A stretch of 33,525 bases of DNA from a virus: the IMG/VR virus record IMGVR_UViG_3300010373_000102, positions 1 through 33,525 of that record. The stretch is one strand, 5' to 3'. Both the position numbers and the translations under genes were made by a program. Shown here piece after piece: positions 22,470 through 30,376 of the stretch (its first letter is position 1; each line of letters starts with the position of its first letter). Under the pieces are notes generated by a model. The model did not search any database and was not told the DNA's origin. It saw only the letters and a list, made by a program, of their open reading frames with translations.

Positions 22470-23909
22470 TTAAACGAGTAGAAGCAACTCTTCTTCTTCG
22501 TCTTCATGCTCATGCGGGCGCACGAACGATGAAATTCTTGTGGGCTCGCCCATGAAAGGCGAGGCGTAGCGGGGCAACTTGGCCCGCTCTATCGTCTGCA
22601 CGATGCCGTGCTTGGCCGCAGGCGGAATTTCTGATTGTTCGGGCGATTTCTGAACAATGACGACACGGGGTGGTTGCTCCCACACCATTCGGGGCAGCTT
22701 CTTGTAGGGGAAGCCTGCTGAGTTCTTTTGCTGCCCTGTCTGCACGACTGTTGGCGCATAACCCGTGATCGTCAGCGTCCCAACGCCAGGTACCAGGCTT
22801 TGCGACAATGCCGCCTGCGTTACAGTGGGCGCGTACCCTGTGAGCGCTATGCTTCCAGCACCGGGCGTCAGCGCCTGGTTTGCCGTCTGCGCGAGCGTCG
22901 GAGCGTATCCAGTAAGCGCAATCGAACCCACGCCCGGCGCAACAGCATGCGGCTGCGCAATGGTCGGCGCATAGCCCGTAATCGCTATCGACCCGACACC
23001 CGGCCCAACGGATTGGCTTCCACCCTGCGTCACTGCCGGGGCATAGCCCGTAATAGCCAAACTTCCAGCGCCCGGAACAAGCGCGACATTCGCGGTTTGC
23101 GCCAGGGTCGGCGCGTAGCCTGTCAGGGCTATGGAGCCAGCGCCTGGGTTAACTGCAGTCCCGCCCCCGCTCGCCGCCTTCAACACCCGGCGCGGGGCTT
23201 TGAAGAGTTGCCAGGGGTTGGCAGATACAGCTGCTATTTGCGCAGGGAGAAGGATCTTCGGAAAGCCTGCGGCGAGCGCTGTTCTCGTTTTCGCGTAGGT
23301 GTAGAAGTCCTCCCGCGTTCCCAACAGAAGCGGCTCCGTGTTCCCTAGCGCCGGTCCTGTATTCCCATATTGCGCCACCGACGACGAAACTGGCAGTCCG
23401 TTGATATAAAAACTAGATACACCAGACGACAGATCTGCGCCACTCGTAACCACCAGACACACCGGGACGCCCGATGGAATGGCGCTTGTCGTGGCCACCG
23501 AGAAGTATGGGGTTGCTGCGGCGCCGCTTCGTGTCAGACGTGCGACACCGCCAGCATCAATGCGCAGCTCGAACGGGTTGTGATCTCCACCGTTACCGAC
23601 GAACCGCGCTAACAAAAAATTGTATTGCGTCGCATCATCAATGATGCCGTACCACAGCAGCGTTATCTCGCCGAGGATGTTGTAGTTGTTTGATGACGGG
23701 AGCGAGGCGTAAGTTGTCCCGCCCGTCAACTTGAGCACGGCGCCTGTCTGCGCAATCGAAACAGCTGCGCCGCCGTACAAGGTACTGACTTGAGAAGGAA
23801 GGACGGCGTCGGATATTGCGCCGCCATTGGGCGCAATCAGGAATTGGGGCGCCCACTCCGGGTTGGGAGTAAGCGGCCCCGCCTGCGGCTGTGTGTAGCG
23901 CGTAGCCAC
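22470..23909 (-). CDS. LamG-like virion protein with six 22-25-residue repeats
   Basis: 479 aa; start GTG 23909, with AGGGA upstream. Residues 40-235 read as a concanavalin/LamG-like beta sandwich: YNILGEITLLWYGIIDDATQ, NPFELRIDAGGVARLTRSG, CLVVTSGADLSSGVSSFYIN and the closing AQIAAVSANPWQLF. Residues 254-394 contain six repeats of PGAGSIALTGYAPTLAQT type. The last 85 residues are basic/Pro-rich and end in an acidic tail (HEHEDEEEELLLLV). LamG-type domains often bind sugars, so a decoration or receptor-contact role is possible. It lies among small virion genes between portal and scaffold. Confidence 0.8.
   Translation of the reverse strand: MATRYTQPQAGPLTPNPEWAPQFLIAPNGGAISDAVLPSQVSTLYGGAAVSIAQTGAVLKLTGGTTYASLPSSNNYNILGEITLLWYGIIDDATQYNFLLARFVGNGGDHNPFELRIDAGGVARLTRSGAAATPYFSVATTSAIPSGVPVCLVVTSGADLSSGVSSFYINGLPVSSSVAQYGNTGPALGNTEPLLLGTREDFYTYAKTRTALAAGFPKILLPAQIAAVSANPWQLFKAPRRVLKAASGGGTAVNPGAGSIALTGYAPTLAQTANVALVPGAGSLAITGYAPAVTQGGSQSVGPGVGSIAITGYAPTIAQPHAVAPGVGSIALTGYAPTLAQTANQALTPGAGSIALTGYAPTVTQAALSQSLVPGVGTLTITGYAPTVVQTGQQKNSAGFPYKKLPRMVWEQPPRVVIVQKSPEQSEIPPAAKHGIVQTIERAKLPRYASPFMGEPTRISSFVRPHEHEDEEEELLLLV
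22728..23150 (-). repeat. six intragenic repeats in the LamG-like virion gene
   Basis: Six tandem coding repeats of 66-75 bp encode PG(A/V)GS(I/L)A(L/I)TGYAP(T/A). The DNA repeats differ at many silent sites while the protein core is kept. They occupy residues 254-394 of the protein. Confidence 0.9.
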
Positions 23910-23912
23910 GGG

Positions 23913-24269
23913 TTAAATCCCTGTCAGTTGCTGCGCGTAGGATTCGACCGTGATTGCATTCGTCGCACCGTTGGTGATCGTGACGTTCACAAACATTGCC
24001 TCGGCTGGCATGTCGCAATTGATGTTGTTCACGCTGCTGTTCACGGTATCGCCGCTGGCCGCATAGAACAGACGCTTGATGCCCGTCGCTTCACCGGTGA
24101 AGAACTGCACTACCGGGGCTGTCGTGGGTGCCGTACCGCCGTTGGTCAGTTTGACGCTCACGAGTGCTCCATAGGCCGTGCTGAGGTTCAATTCGGTCGC
24201 GTTGACCGCCGTAGCCGCTGCCAGTGATTGCGAGGTCAGCAGCGTTGCTGCACTTTTTGTTGCGGCCAT
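23913..24269 (-). CDS. small beta-rich virion protein (118 aa)
   Basis: ATG 24269 with AGGA upstream. It is Ala/Thr/Asn-rich and beta-strand rich (YGALVSVKLTNGGTAPTTAP; MFVNVTITNGATNAITVESY). The placement between portal and scaffold genes and the composition fit a head decoration or minor capsid protein; no specific family identified. It follows the previous gene by 13 nt and precedes the LamG gene by 3 nt. Confidence 0.7.
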   Translation of the reverse strand: MAATKSAATLLTSQSLAAATAVNATELNLSTAYGALVSVKLTNGGTAPTTAPVVQFFTGEATGIKRLFYAASGDTVNSSVNNINCDMPAEAMFVNVTITNGATNAITVESYAQQLTGI

Positions 24270-24282
24270 TTTCTATCCTTTC

Positions 24283-24744
24283 TTACGTCGCGCTCATGAT
24301 GCCCGAAGCATTCGGAGTAACGGTCAGCGTATTGCCCGATGTGGTCAGCGGAATGTCAGCCGGCGTCGAGTCGCCCAGGAAGTAGCCCACCAGCGGGTTG
24401 ACTTTGCCGTTGAGCGTGCCGACCGCGTACACCACGCCGTAGCGCCATGCCGGGATGCCGGTGCCCGAAGCGGTCCATACCTGCGCGGCAGAGGTGAACT
24501 GGACCACCCCAGCCGTTTGCGTGAGCGTGACAGAGGTCAACGTCGCGCCCCCCGTCGTGTAGCCGTTGCCGTTGGCAATCTCATTCGCTGACGGTGTAGA
24601 CCACAGTTCATCGGTCGTCGGTGCTGGCGTCCAAGAGTTGGTAACCAGCGCCAATTTGAACGAGTTCGCGGGGTTCAGCAGATCGGTCGCGCTGAACATG
24701 TTGAGTTTGGTTTTCTGCGAGAAAACGAACGGTCCTGCTGCCAT
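24283..24744 (-). CDS. small virion protein (153 aa)
   Basis: ATG 24744 directly follows the portal stop, with AAGGA in the portal 3' end. The protein reads TDLLNPANSFKLALVTNSWT, NGYTTGGATLTSVTLTQ, WRYGVVYAVGTLNGKVNPLV and GYFLGDSTPADIPLTTSGNT. This layout (FxLALxxxS...GYTxGGxxL...RYxVxY...PLxGYxDxG) is a known phage structural protein type thought to be a head or minor capsid protein. It is probably a head protein; the exact role is unknown. Confidence 0.75.
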   Translation of the reverse strand: MAAGPFVFSQKTKLNMFSATDLLNPANSFKLALVTNSWTPAPTTDELWSTPSANEIANGNGYTTGGATLTSVTLTQTAGVVQFTSAAQVWTASGTGIPAWRYGVVYAVGTLNGKVNPLVGYFLGDSTPADIPLTTSGNTLTVTPNASGIMSAT

Positions 24745-27060
24745 TTAGTATCCTTCCATGCGCCCATCCGGGCCGCGGTTGATTGGTTTGACGGTGTCTC
24801 CGACTTGCACGCCGGTAGCTTTGCCGTCAGGGCCGCGCACGATCTTGCGGGGCGCCTGCAGATGCGCGTGGATGGCGTCCATCTTTCCGGTCATTGCTTG
24901 GATGGCCTCGATCAGAGAGCCGCCATGCGGACTGGCGCTGATATTTGGCGCATCAGAGCCGCCACCCGAGGTCGTATGCACCGTTCCCGGAGATCCGTCG
25001 CGCAGCGCTTGGCGGTGCTCGATCTCCAGATTCGTGGTCGCGTCGATCAGCGTCTGCTGCAGGGATGTAGCGCTCTTGACGCTGGTGTCGTGGACCTGAG
25101 TCTGAGCCTTGAGTTCGGCGCGCTCATGCTCTCCAAGCTCACGCAGATGCAGTCGATGCGTTTCGGCAGCTTCGCGTTTCTCGGTGAGCGCCATTTCGCG
25201 CTGCGTTACTGCAGTCTCGCGCTCGTTGACTCCAAATACCTTAGCTTCCTTCTCCTGCGTGAGCTGCTGCACTTGCTGTTGGAGTTGCTGCATCTGCCCC
25301 ATGGCCTGCGCCAGCATCTGCTTGGCCTTCGGGTCCATGTCTTCGGGTAGCTGCTCATCGATCTTGGCGAGGGGATTCGCCATCGCCAGTCGGTCGGCCA
25401 GGTCGTTCGCCCCCGGCCAGTCCATTTGACGCACGATCAGGTCGCCCGCGATCTTGGCAATCTCGGGCATCGTGCCGAGGAGCGCCATCATGTTCTCGGC
25501 ACCGGCCTCGCGCTTGGTGTCGTAGCCCGGTCCGGTATCCATCACCACGTCGTAGCGGCCCACAGTCAGGTCGTTTAGCACCTTGTCAACGGCCGGCGCA
25601 TTGATCTGCGTGGCCTTCGGGTTGCCATCCTCGCCGATGATGCGGATGGTGCGCTCGGTGTCGTAATAGTGTGGGATCAGGTCCAGCAGGATCAGGCCCG
25701 TCCAGCGAATGGAGCGCGTGAGGTTGTCGTAGAAATGGAAGTTCGACAGATCAGATTGCTGCTGGCGCTTGGCGACCATCGAGCCTGAGGTTTCCTGCCC
25801 CGGCGCACCGAGGGCTGGATCGAACATCCCCGCTACGGCCTTCAAATCCTCTGATGCCCCTTGCGCCGCGTTAACGCTGGCGGTGGGGATCGCTTGAGGC
25901 TGTTGACGTACCGGGCCAGGCAAAACCTGACCCGAATCATCCGTTACAGGCTTCCATTTCAGGCTGCTGTAATTCTTGACGTTGGCGTTGTCCCATTCGT
26001 CCTCGTGGCCCTCATCCTGGCCCTCGATCATGAGATACGGCGCCTTAGGCGCGAGCGCGACGAATTCTGTCTCTTGCGTGCGCCAGAAGTTGTACATCTT
26101 CTGCGGGTCTTTGAGGTTGCGCACCATCCCGTAGCGGATCAACTTATCGCCGTCCAGCAGTTCGGCGCCATAGACCGGGACAACCGGGATGTACTTACCG
26201 GCCCAGTTGCGCTTTTCCAGCTCATCGGCGCCGCTCAGCTTCGACCACTTCACAACGCGCTTCATGGAGTCGCGCTTGTCGATCACCGTCAAGCCGTTCT
26301 GCTGCAGCATCTCCTCGTCGGGCAGGTCAGAGGCGAATACCGTCTTGCCGTTCGATAGACGATATAGCACCTCCGGCGTTTCCTCAATGCGCCAGTATTC
26401 GGCGACCATCACCTCGTCTTTTTTGGCATAGCCGGCCAGATCATCGCCCGGCCCTTTGAAGTCGGACACCTTGGCTTTCGGGTACAGCGCCTCGAAATCG
26501 GCCTTCTTCATCGGTTCGACGATAAGGCACCAGCGCGCATCGGAGCCATCCGGGGCAACGCTCCCCGGGTCGAAGTACACGCTGAACGGGTTGCGGATGC
26601 GCGCGATGCTCAGCTCTTGGTCCCATGTCGTCTCATCGACGTAGTCGGCCAGGATGCGCCAATAGCCCCACCCCATGCGCACTTGGAAGTCAGCGCCCGT
26701 GTCATAGGCGGTGTCCGCGCTGCTCTGCACCTCAATGTGCCGAATCAGGCCCTCGATCACATCCGAGACCTGCTCGTCAGCGCCATCACTGACCGGATGC
26801 ACCTTGATGCGCGGGCGCTGCTGGCGCATGTTGTTGACCACCGAGCGCACGAAAGTATCGGTTTTGTTAATGGTCAGGCAGGGGCGCCGATCCAGCATGC
26901 GCTGCATCTTGATTTCGGCTGGCCATTGGTCGCCCGCGGCAAATTTGAGGTCGTCCTGAGCCGCCGCGCGGTTGCCACCATCGGCCTCAATGGCTAATTG
27001 CAAGCGCGCGCGGGCCTCCTCGCAGACTGTTTTCCGCGAAGATTCAGGGTTTTTTGCCAT
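24745..27060 (-). CDS. portal protein, P22 gp1 type
   Basis: 771 aa (P22 gp1 has 725); start ATG 27060. Characteristic regions are AAQDDLKFAAGDQWPAEIKM, RRPCLTINKTDTFVRSVVNN, RQQRPRIKVHPV, MGWGYWRILADYVDETTWDQ, FSVYFDPGS and RTQETEFVALAPKAPYLMIE. The C-terminal part (about 590-700) is a long Gln/Glu-rich coiled coil (QMQQLQQQVQQLTQEKEAKV), matching the barrel helix of P22-like portals. It forms the dodecameric ring at one capsid vertex through which DNA enters, and contacts terminase and the gp4-like protein. Confidence 0.95.
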   Translation of the reverse strand: MAKNPESSRKTVCEEARARLQLAIEADGGNRAAAQDDLKFAAGDQWPAEIKMQRMLDRRPCLTINKTDTFVRSVVNNMRQQRPRIKVHPVSDGADEQVSDVIEGLIRHIEVQSSADTAYDTGADFQVRMGWGYWRILADYVDETTWDQELSIARIRNPFSVYFDPGSVAPDGSDARWCLIVEPMKKADFEALYPKAKVSDFKGPGDDLAGYAKKDEVMVAEYWRIEETPEVLYRLSNGKTVFASDLPDEEMLQQNGLTVIDKRDSMKRVVKWSKLSGADELEKRNWAGKYIPVVPVYGAELLDGDKLIRYGMVRNLKDPQKMYNFWRTQETEFVALAPKAPYLMIEGQDEGHEDEWDNANVKNYSSLKWKPVTDDSGQVLPGPVRQQPQAIPTASVNAAQGASEDLKAVAGMFDPALGAPGQETSGSMVAKRQQQSDLSNFHFYDNLTRSIRWTGLILLDLIPHYYDTERTIRIIGEDGNPKATQINAPAVDKVLNDLTVGRYDVVMDTGPGYDTKREAGAENMMALLGTMPEIAKIAGDLIVRQMDWPGANDLADRLAMANPLAKIDEQLPEDMDPKAKQMLAQAMGQMQQLQQQVQQLTQEKEAKVFGVNERETAVTQREMALTEKREAAETHRLHLRELGEHERAELKAQTQVHDTSVKSATSLQQTLIDATTNLEIEHRQALRDGSPGTVHTTSGGGSDAPNISASPHGGSLIEAIQAMTGKMDAIHAHLQAPRKIVRGPDGKATGVQVGDTVKPINRGPDGRMEGY

Positions 27061-27070
27061 TATTTGTTGG

Positions 27071-28324
27071 TCAGCCCATCCAGCCGTTTGATTGCGGGAC
27101 GCGCGGGGTGATGATTCGTTTGACGGTCGTTTGTTTCTGTGCGCGCCTCACACCCTCACAGGCATAGCGCAGCGCATCAAGTACGTGGTTGTCTTTGTCG
27201 GCCAGGATTGGCATTACCAACCCTGTCAGCGGATCAGTCTTGTAGCTATACAGAGTCAGTTCATCGGCCAGATGCTTGCAGCGCGGATGCACCACGATAT
27301 CGAAGCTCTTGAGCCATTCGACGCCCTCTTCCAAGCTGCGCGCGCCCTTAACAGCGGACAGGATGCGCGGAAATCCGTTCTTGCGCATGTGGCTGATCGT
27401 CTCGGGCCTCGCGCTATCGGCCACGATGGGCCACTTTTCGGCCTCCGGTACGCTCATGAACAGCTCTGGCAAGTTCACGATCTCGCAGCCCACCATGTAC
27501 GCCTCGTAATCGACGTACAGCGTGCGGCCGTCGATATAGCAGCGCACCAAAACGGAGGGATCGACCGAGAATCCCCAGTCAGCGCCCATCCTGAACGTGA
27601 CACCCTGCGGCGCCTCGAACTCTTCAATGCGCCAGTTACGGAACACGCGGGCTTCGCTGTTCTGCTCGTATTCACCGAGCCAAACGTGCGCGTATTTGTC
27701 CGGGTCGCGCCGCTGGTCGTATTCCATTTCAACGCGGAGCACATCAGGGAAATATGGGTTATCGAGGTAGTTGGCCTGCACCACGATAGAGCCGGGGGGC
27801 GGATTCTCACCCCTCAGTAGTGCATCGACCGGGTCGGTTTCCTTGCGCGGGTTCCAGCTTAGCCATATTTGGGAGTTTGGCTTGCGAATCGTGGGCCTGA
27901 GCATTTCCAGTGAACGGCTGCTAAGTGTCTGAGCTTCTTCCACCCACGCGATGTCATAGCCTTCTAAGGACTTTATCGACTCAGCGGTATGCGACGCCAT
28001 CCCCTGGAAGATGATAATCCCACCGTTGGAGCTATGAATTTTCTTATCTTGGACCTCAAAATAGGCCCCTGCGTTCATCGCCTCTATCTTGTGCTCAAGC
28101 AGTTTCTTAACGGATTGATCAAGACTCTTTTGGTTCTCTCGAACACATACCGCATCTGTCTTGTTAAGCAAAGACCGTTCAATCATCAATTCCGCAAAGA
28201 AATGTGATTTGCCGGATCCGCGCCCTCCATACACCCCAAGGTATCGAGTAGCGTCTCCGTTGGCATCCTCTTCCGCCAACAAGGGCATGAATACCCTTGG
28301 CGTCTCTATCGTCAATCCGCTCAC
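27071..28324 (-). CDS. terL: large terminase subunit (packaging ATPase/nuclease)
   Basis: 417 aa; start GTG 28324, overlapping the HNH gene stop (GTGA). Walker A GGRGSGKS (33-40), Walker B DIAWVEE (124-130) with catalytic Glu, and coupling motif SWNP (156-159). The nuclease half starts near GADWGFSVDPSVLV with metal-binding D249 and continues with VADSARPETI and DNHVLDALRY, further acidic residues. The sequence resembles PBSX/Sf6-type TerL (for example SLEGYDIAWVEEAQ). It drives DNA into the procapsid and cuts the concatemer. Confidence 0.95.
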   Translation of the reverse strand: MSGLTIETPRVFMPLLAEEDANGDATRYLGVYGGRGSGKSHFFAELMIERSLLNKTDAVCVRENQKSLDQSVKKLLEHKIEAMNAGAYFEVQDKKIHSSNGGIIIFQGMASHTAESIKSLEGYDIAWVEEAQTLSSRSLEMLRPTIRKPNSQIWLSWNPRKETDPVDALLRGENPPPGSIVVQANYLDNPYFPDVLRVEMEYDQRRDPDKYAHVWLGEYEQNSEARVFRNWRIEEFEAPQGVTFRMGADWGFSVDPSVLVRCYIDGRTLYVDYEAYMVGCEIVNLPELFMSVPEAEKWPIVADSARPETISHMRKNGFPRILSAVKGARSLEEGVEWLKSFDIVVHPRCKHLADELTLYSYKTDPLTGLVMPILADKDNHVLDALRYACEGVRRAQKQTTVKRIITPRVPQSNGWMG

Positions 28325-28884
28325 ATAAACCTGTTGCTCTTCGACAAATTCTCAGCGGCCGGGAGCACACAGAGATTTGCCGGGACATGCAGGCCACAGA
28401 CCAGCGGATGCGACAGAGGAACCTCGTGGTCTACATGGTACTCAATGCCAGTCTCACGCGTCAGCCGCCTAGCCTCTTCGTAGATAGCCCGGATGGCGCC
28501 GCGATCTGCCCACGCGGGCAATGCCGAGCGCAACTGAGCGCGGCGCGTGCTATTCCACTCATACACTTTGTCCCGGTTTGCAACCCGATATGCGGTTGCC
28601 AGCGCCTTCATGTGCTCGCTCTTGGCCGCATACCTATCCCGAGCACGCTGCATCAGCATTTCTCGGTTCTTCTGGTAATTGGCAGCGATGCGCGCCTTCT
28701 TGGCCTCGATGTTTCGCATGTAGGCAGCGCGGTCTTTAGCTTTTGCGGCTTCCGGATCGGCTAGTCTACGAACCTTTTCCGCATCCCTAGCGCACTCCTT
28801 GCAGCGCGTATGCATCCCATTCTTGCCGTTCTTCGCGTATGCATCAAGGGACTTGGAGACATTGCAAGTCGTGCAGGTTTTCAT
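28321..28884 (-). CDS. HNH endonuclease between TerS and TerL
   Basis: 187 aa from ATG 28884, the start that overlaps the TerS stop; an in-frame start at 28992 would run into terS. An N-terminal zinc cluster (C4, C7, C28, C31; CTTCNVSKSLDAYAKNGKNG) is followed by a basic helical linker and a C-terminal HNH: YHVDHEVPLSHPLVCGLHVP (149-168), N170 and ENLSKSNRF. It overlaps both neighbours by 4 nt. Such genes may be homing nucleases, but HNH proteins beside terminase genes are required for packaging cleavage in some phages, such as HK97. Which applies here is open. Confidence 0.88.
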   Translation of the reverse strand: MKTCTTCNVSKSLDAYAKNGKNGMHTRCKECARDAEKVRRLADPEAAKAKDRAAYMRNIEAKKARIAANYQKNREMLMQRARDRYAAKSEHMKALATAYRVANRDKVYEWNSTRRAQLRSALPAWADRGAIRAIYEEARRLTRETGIEYHVDHEVPLSHPLVCGLHVPANLCVLPAAENLSKSNRFM

Positions 28885-29318
28885 TCCGGAGCCTTTGGAT
28901 CCACAATCTTGCGCACGATCATCTGGATGCCGCCGCCATTCGCACCTTGCAGAGTCTGCTCGATCTTCTCGCCGTACTTCTTGGGCGACCACTTGGCCAG
29001 CAGCTTCAAGCGCGTTTCGATCTGGAGCTTGCGATGGCCCAGCATGTCCTCGCGCACTTCCTTGGTCTTGCCGTCGTCCGTTACCTCGCTGCGGATGCCT
29101 TCCTGAGGGGTGTCGGCAATCTCCAGGGTTTGGGCTGCGATGGCGTCAAAACCCACCTCTCTCGCGCGTGCGAAGCGTGCGGCAAAGGCAGGCTCAGCAT
29201 CAATCCAGTCATAGATCGTGCGCCATGCAGGCATTCCTTCCTCGCGGCAAATGGCGCGCAACGGCTCCCCCTCTGCTATCCGTTCACAAATAGCATCAGC
29301 CACTTCCTGCGAGAACAT
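28881..29318 (-). CDS. terS: small terminase subunit (Sf6 gp1-like)
   Basis: 145 aa; Sf6 gp1 has 140. The N-terminal helix-turn-helix is DAICERIAEGEPLRAICREE followed by GMPAWRTIYDWI (about 8-39). Then come FARAREVGFDAIAAQTLEIA, a central oligomerisation helix QIETRLKLLAKWSPKKYGEK and the Sf6-like end GGGIQMIV. It recognises the packaging site and loads TerL. The packaging site is likely within or close to this gene, as in P22-like phages (established for P22, inferred here). ATG 29318 lies 2 nt after the GroES-like gene's stop. Confidence 0.9.
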   Translation of the reverse strand: MFSQEVADAICERIAEGEPLRAICREEGMPAWRTIYDWIDAEPAFAARFARAREVGFDAIAAQTLEIADTPQEGIRSEVTDDGKTKEVREDMLGHRKLQIETRLKLLAKWSPKKYGEKIEQTLQGANGGGIQMIVRKIVDPKAPE

Positions 29319-29320
29319 GA

Positions 29321-29680
29321 TTACGCCTCGACAGCCTCAGGCATCTCAACGCCCACCACATCACCCATGGTGATCAGCGCGTACCGCTTGCCGTTTTCCC
29401 GGTGCTCGGGATACTCCAGCTCACTGAAGCGCACCACGTCCCCCGCTTGGAGCGTGCGCCGGCAGTCTCCGGCATCGAAGTACATCGGCGTAGGACGTAG
29501 GGTCTTGGGGTCTTTCTTGCCTGGGCCGACAGAAACGACAGTGCCACGGTTGTAGCTCTCCACGGCCTGCCCTTTGCCGCGCCAAGCGTCAATCTTGATT
29601 GGGATAATCAGTCCAGCGATGTTGGTCGGAATGGTTTCATCCAACTCAACCAGGACGCGGTCATGAAGGGGGATCATCAT
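29321..29680 (-). CDS. GroES-like (Cpn10 fold) protein
   Basis: 119 aa from ATG 29680 (TGATG overlap with the 23-aa ORF). It aligns by eye to GroES: MIPLHDRVLVELDE (2-15; GroES IRPLHDRVxVKR), the mobile-loop region TIPTNIAGLIIPI (GGIVIP), RGTVVSVGPGKKD (GxVxAVGxG), LQAGDVVRFSELEY (VKVGDxVxF) and RYALITMGDVVGVE (YLIxxExDIxAI). GroES has 97 aa; this protein has an extra insert near 54-76 and a longer end. Phage GroES homologues (T4 gp31) adapt GroEL for folding of coat proteins. The position just before terS suits a capsid-folding role. Confidence 0.75.
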   Translation of the reverse strand: MMIPLHDRVLVELDETIPTNIAGLIIPIKIDAWRGKGQAVESYNRGTVVSVGPGKKDPKTLRPTPMYFDAGDCRRTLQAGDVVRFSELEYPEHRENGKRYALITMGDVVGVEMPEAVEA

Positions 29681-29748
29681 TTTTTGGCATGCTCCGGTTT
29701 TTTGTACTTGTCGCGCAGGCGCTTGGGAAGAAGGTCGGCGAGCTTCAT
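29677..29748 (-). CDS. 23-aa Lys-rich peptide
   Basis: ATG 29748 has a strong AAGGAA 6 nt upstream and ends in an ATG overlap with the GroES-like gene. The product, MKLADLLPKRLRDKYKKPEH plus AKK, is highly basic. The SD and the overlap argue for translation, which would couple to the co-chaperonin gene. It may serve only as a translational leader. Confidence 0.45.
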   Translation of the reverse strand: MKLADLLPKRLRDKYKKPEHAKK

Positions 29749-29999
29749 GCGGTTCCTTAGTTAAAGTGCCCAGCCCCGCGCGCAATTGGTCGGGAGACAG
29801 CGGATTGCGCCTTGGTTCGTACTGGGCTGCCGGCGTTACAACGCCACTGGCCGGCGCTGGCTTTGCCACTTGCACCTGTGCCGAGCCCTGTCGGGCAGGA
29901 TGGCAACTGCTGGGCAGTGGTGGCGGGAGATTCGCCGCCACGATGCAGCACCTCTTGAACTTGTCGTGTGCGTGGGTGTGATCGGGCGGCAGAAAAGGT
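29749..29999 (-). other. stretch with an uncertain Pro/Ala-rich ORF
   Basis: No secure gene is seen here. Two overlapping - strand frames are open. One begins at GTG 29941 and is in frame with the GroES-like gene, so it could add 87 residues (AKPAPASGVVTPAAQYEPRR, then NPLSPDQLRAGLGTL looks protein-like). The other begins at GTG 29951 and ends with TAA at 29757 (64 aa, low complexity). The first could be a separate small gene ending in a frameshift, or an N-terminal extension of the GroES-like protein. Confidence 0.35.
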
Positions 30000-30108
30000 T
30001 GGCTGACCGGGACTCGAACCCGGCGAACCCGAAGCGCATTCGTGTATTCACCACCCTAAGGGCCCGGTAATAGTGCCGGATTGTTGGGTGCGCTACGGGA
30101 ATCAGCCC
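30000..30108 (-). tRNA. tRNA-like element 1, oversized and probably not a normal tRNA
   Basis: On the - strand a perfect T arm CCGGG-TTCGAGT-CCCGG is followed by TCAGCCA. This pairs at six of seven positions with GGGCTGA found about 100 nt upstream (30102-30108). The interior is 109 nt long in total and forms other hairpins (CCGG-CACTATTA-CCGG; CCC-TTA-GGG; CGAA-TGCGC-TTCG). It has no ordinary D arm or anticodon loop with U33. No CCA is encoded. It may be a degenerate tRNA, a tRNA with an insertion or a tRNA-mimicking RNA. Confidence 0.3.
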
Positions 30109-30113
30109 AAACG

Positions 30114-30137
30114 AAAAAGGCCACCGATTGAGTGACC
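30114..30137 (-). terminator. intrinsic terminator upstream of the late genes (tR'-like)
   Basis: On the - strand GGTCAC / GTGGCC (6 bp with one G-T pair, 7-nt loop) is followed by five T then CG. It lies about 380 nt downstream of the predicted promoter and before all late genes. Readthrough is therefore needed for late expression, as at lambda tR'. Confidence 0.75.
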
Positions 30138-30376
30138 TTGGAAATTTACCGGGTTTCGCGCCGCCACGCGCTGGATTGTCCCGTGTCCCTGTTCGCCATT
30201 GCTGGCTGGCCTGGTGAGGGTTATTAGGGGCCGTCTTTCCGGCCATGTCATGTCGGTGGCCGGCGATGATCTCCGGCTTTTGATTGTACGTCTGTCCGCT
30301 ATTCTGTTGCTGATAATCACTCAGCAAAAGCGCAAAGTGCAGAGGTTTCGCATCATCACTGCGCATTCACCAACAC
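30138..30376 (-). other. gene-free structured leader between tRNA-like element 2 and terminator
   Basis: No convincing coding sequence is seen; the short ORFs on both strands have random-looking composition. On the - strand at least two GC hairpins occur: GGCCG-GAAAGA-CGGCC (30229-30244) and GCCGG-(9 nt)-CCGGC (30259-30277). The stretch would be transcribed from the promoter at 30500-30527. Confidence 0.5.

Noticed and set aside
30000-30108. Normal tRNA gene at 30000-30075
   Set aside because: Placing the 5' end about 75 nt away gives no acceptor complement and no anticodon loop with U33.
29836-30366. 176-aa - strand ORF across the tRNA-like region
   Set aside because: It runs through the tRNA-like element and terminator, has random-looking composition and no SD.
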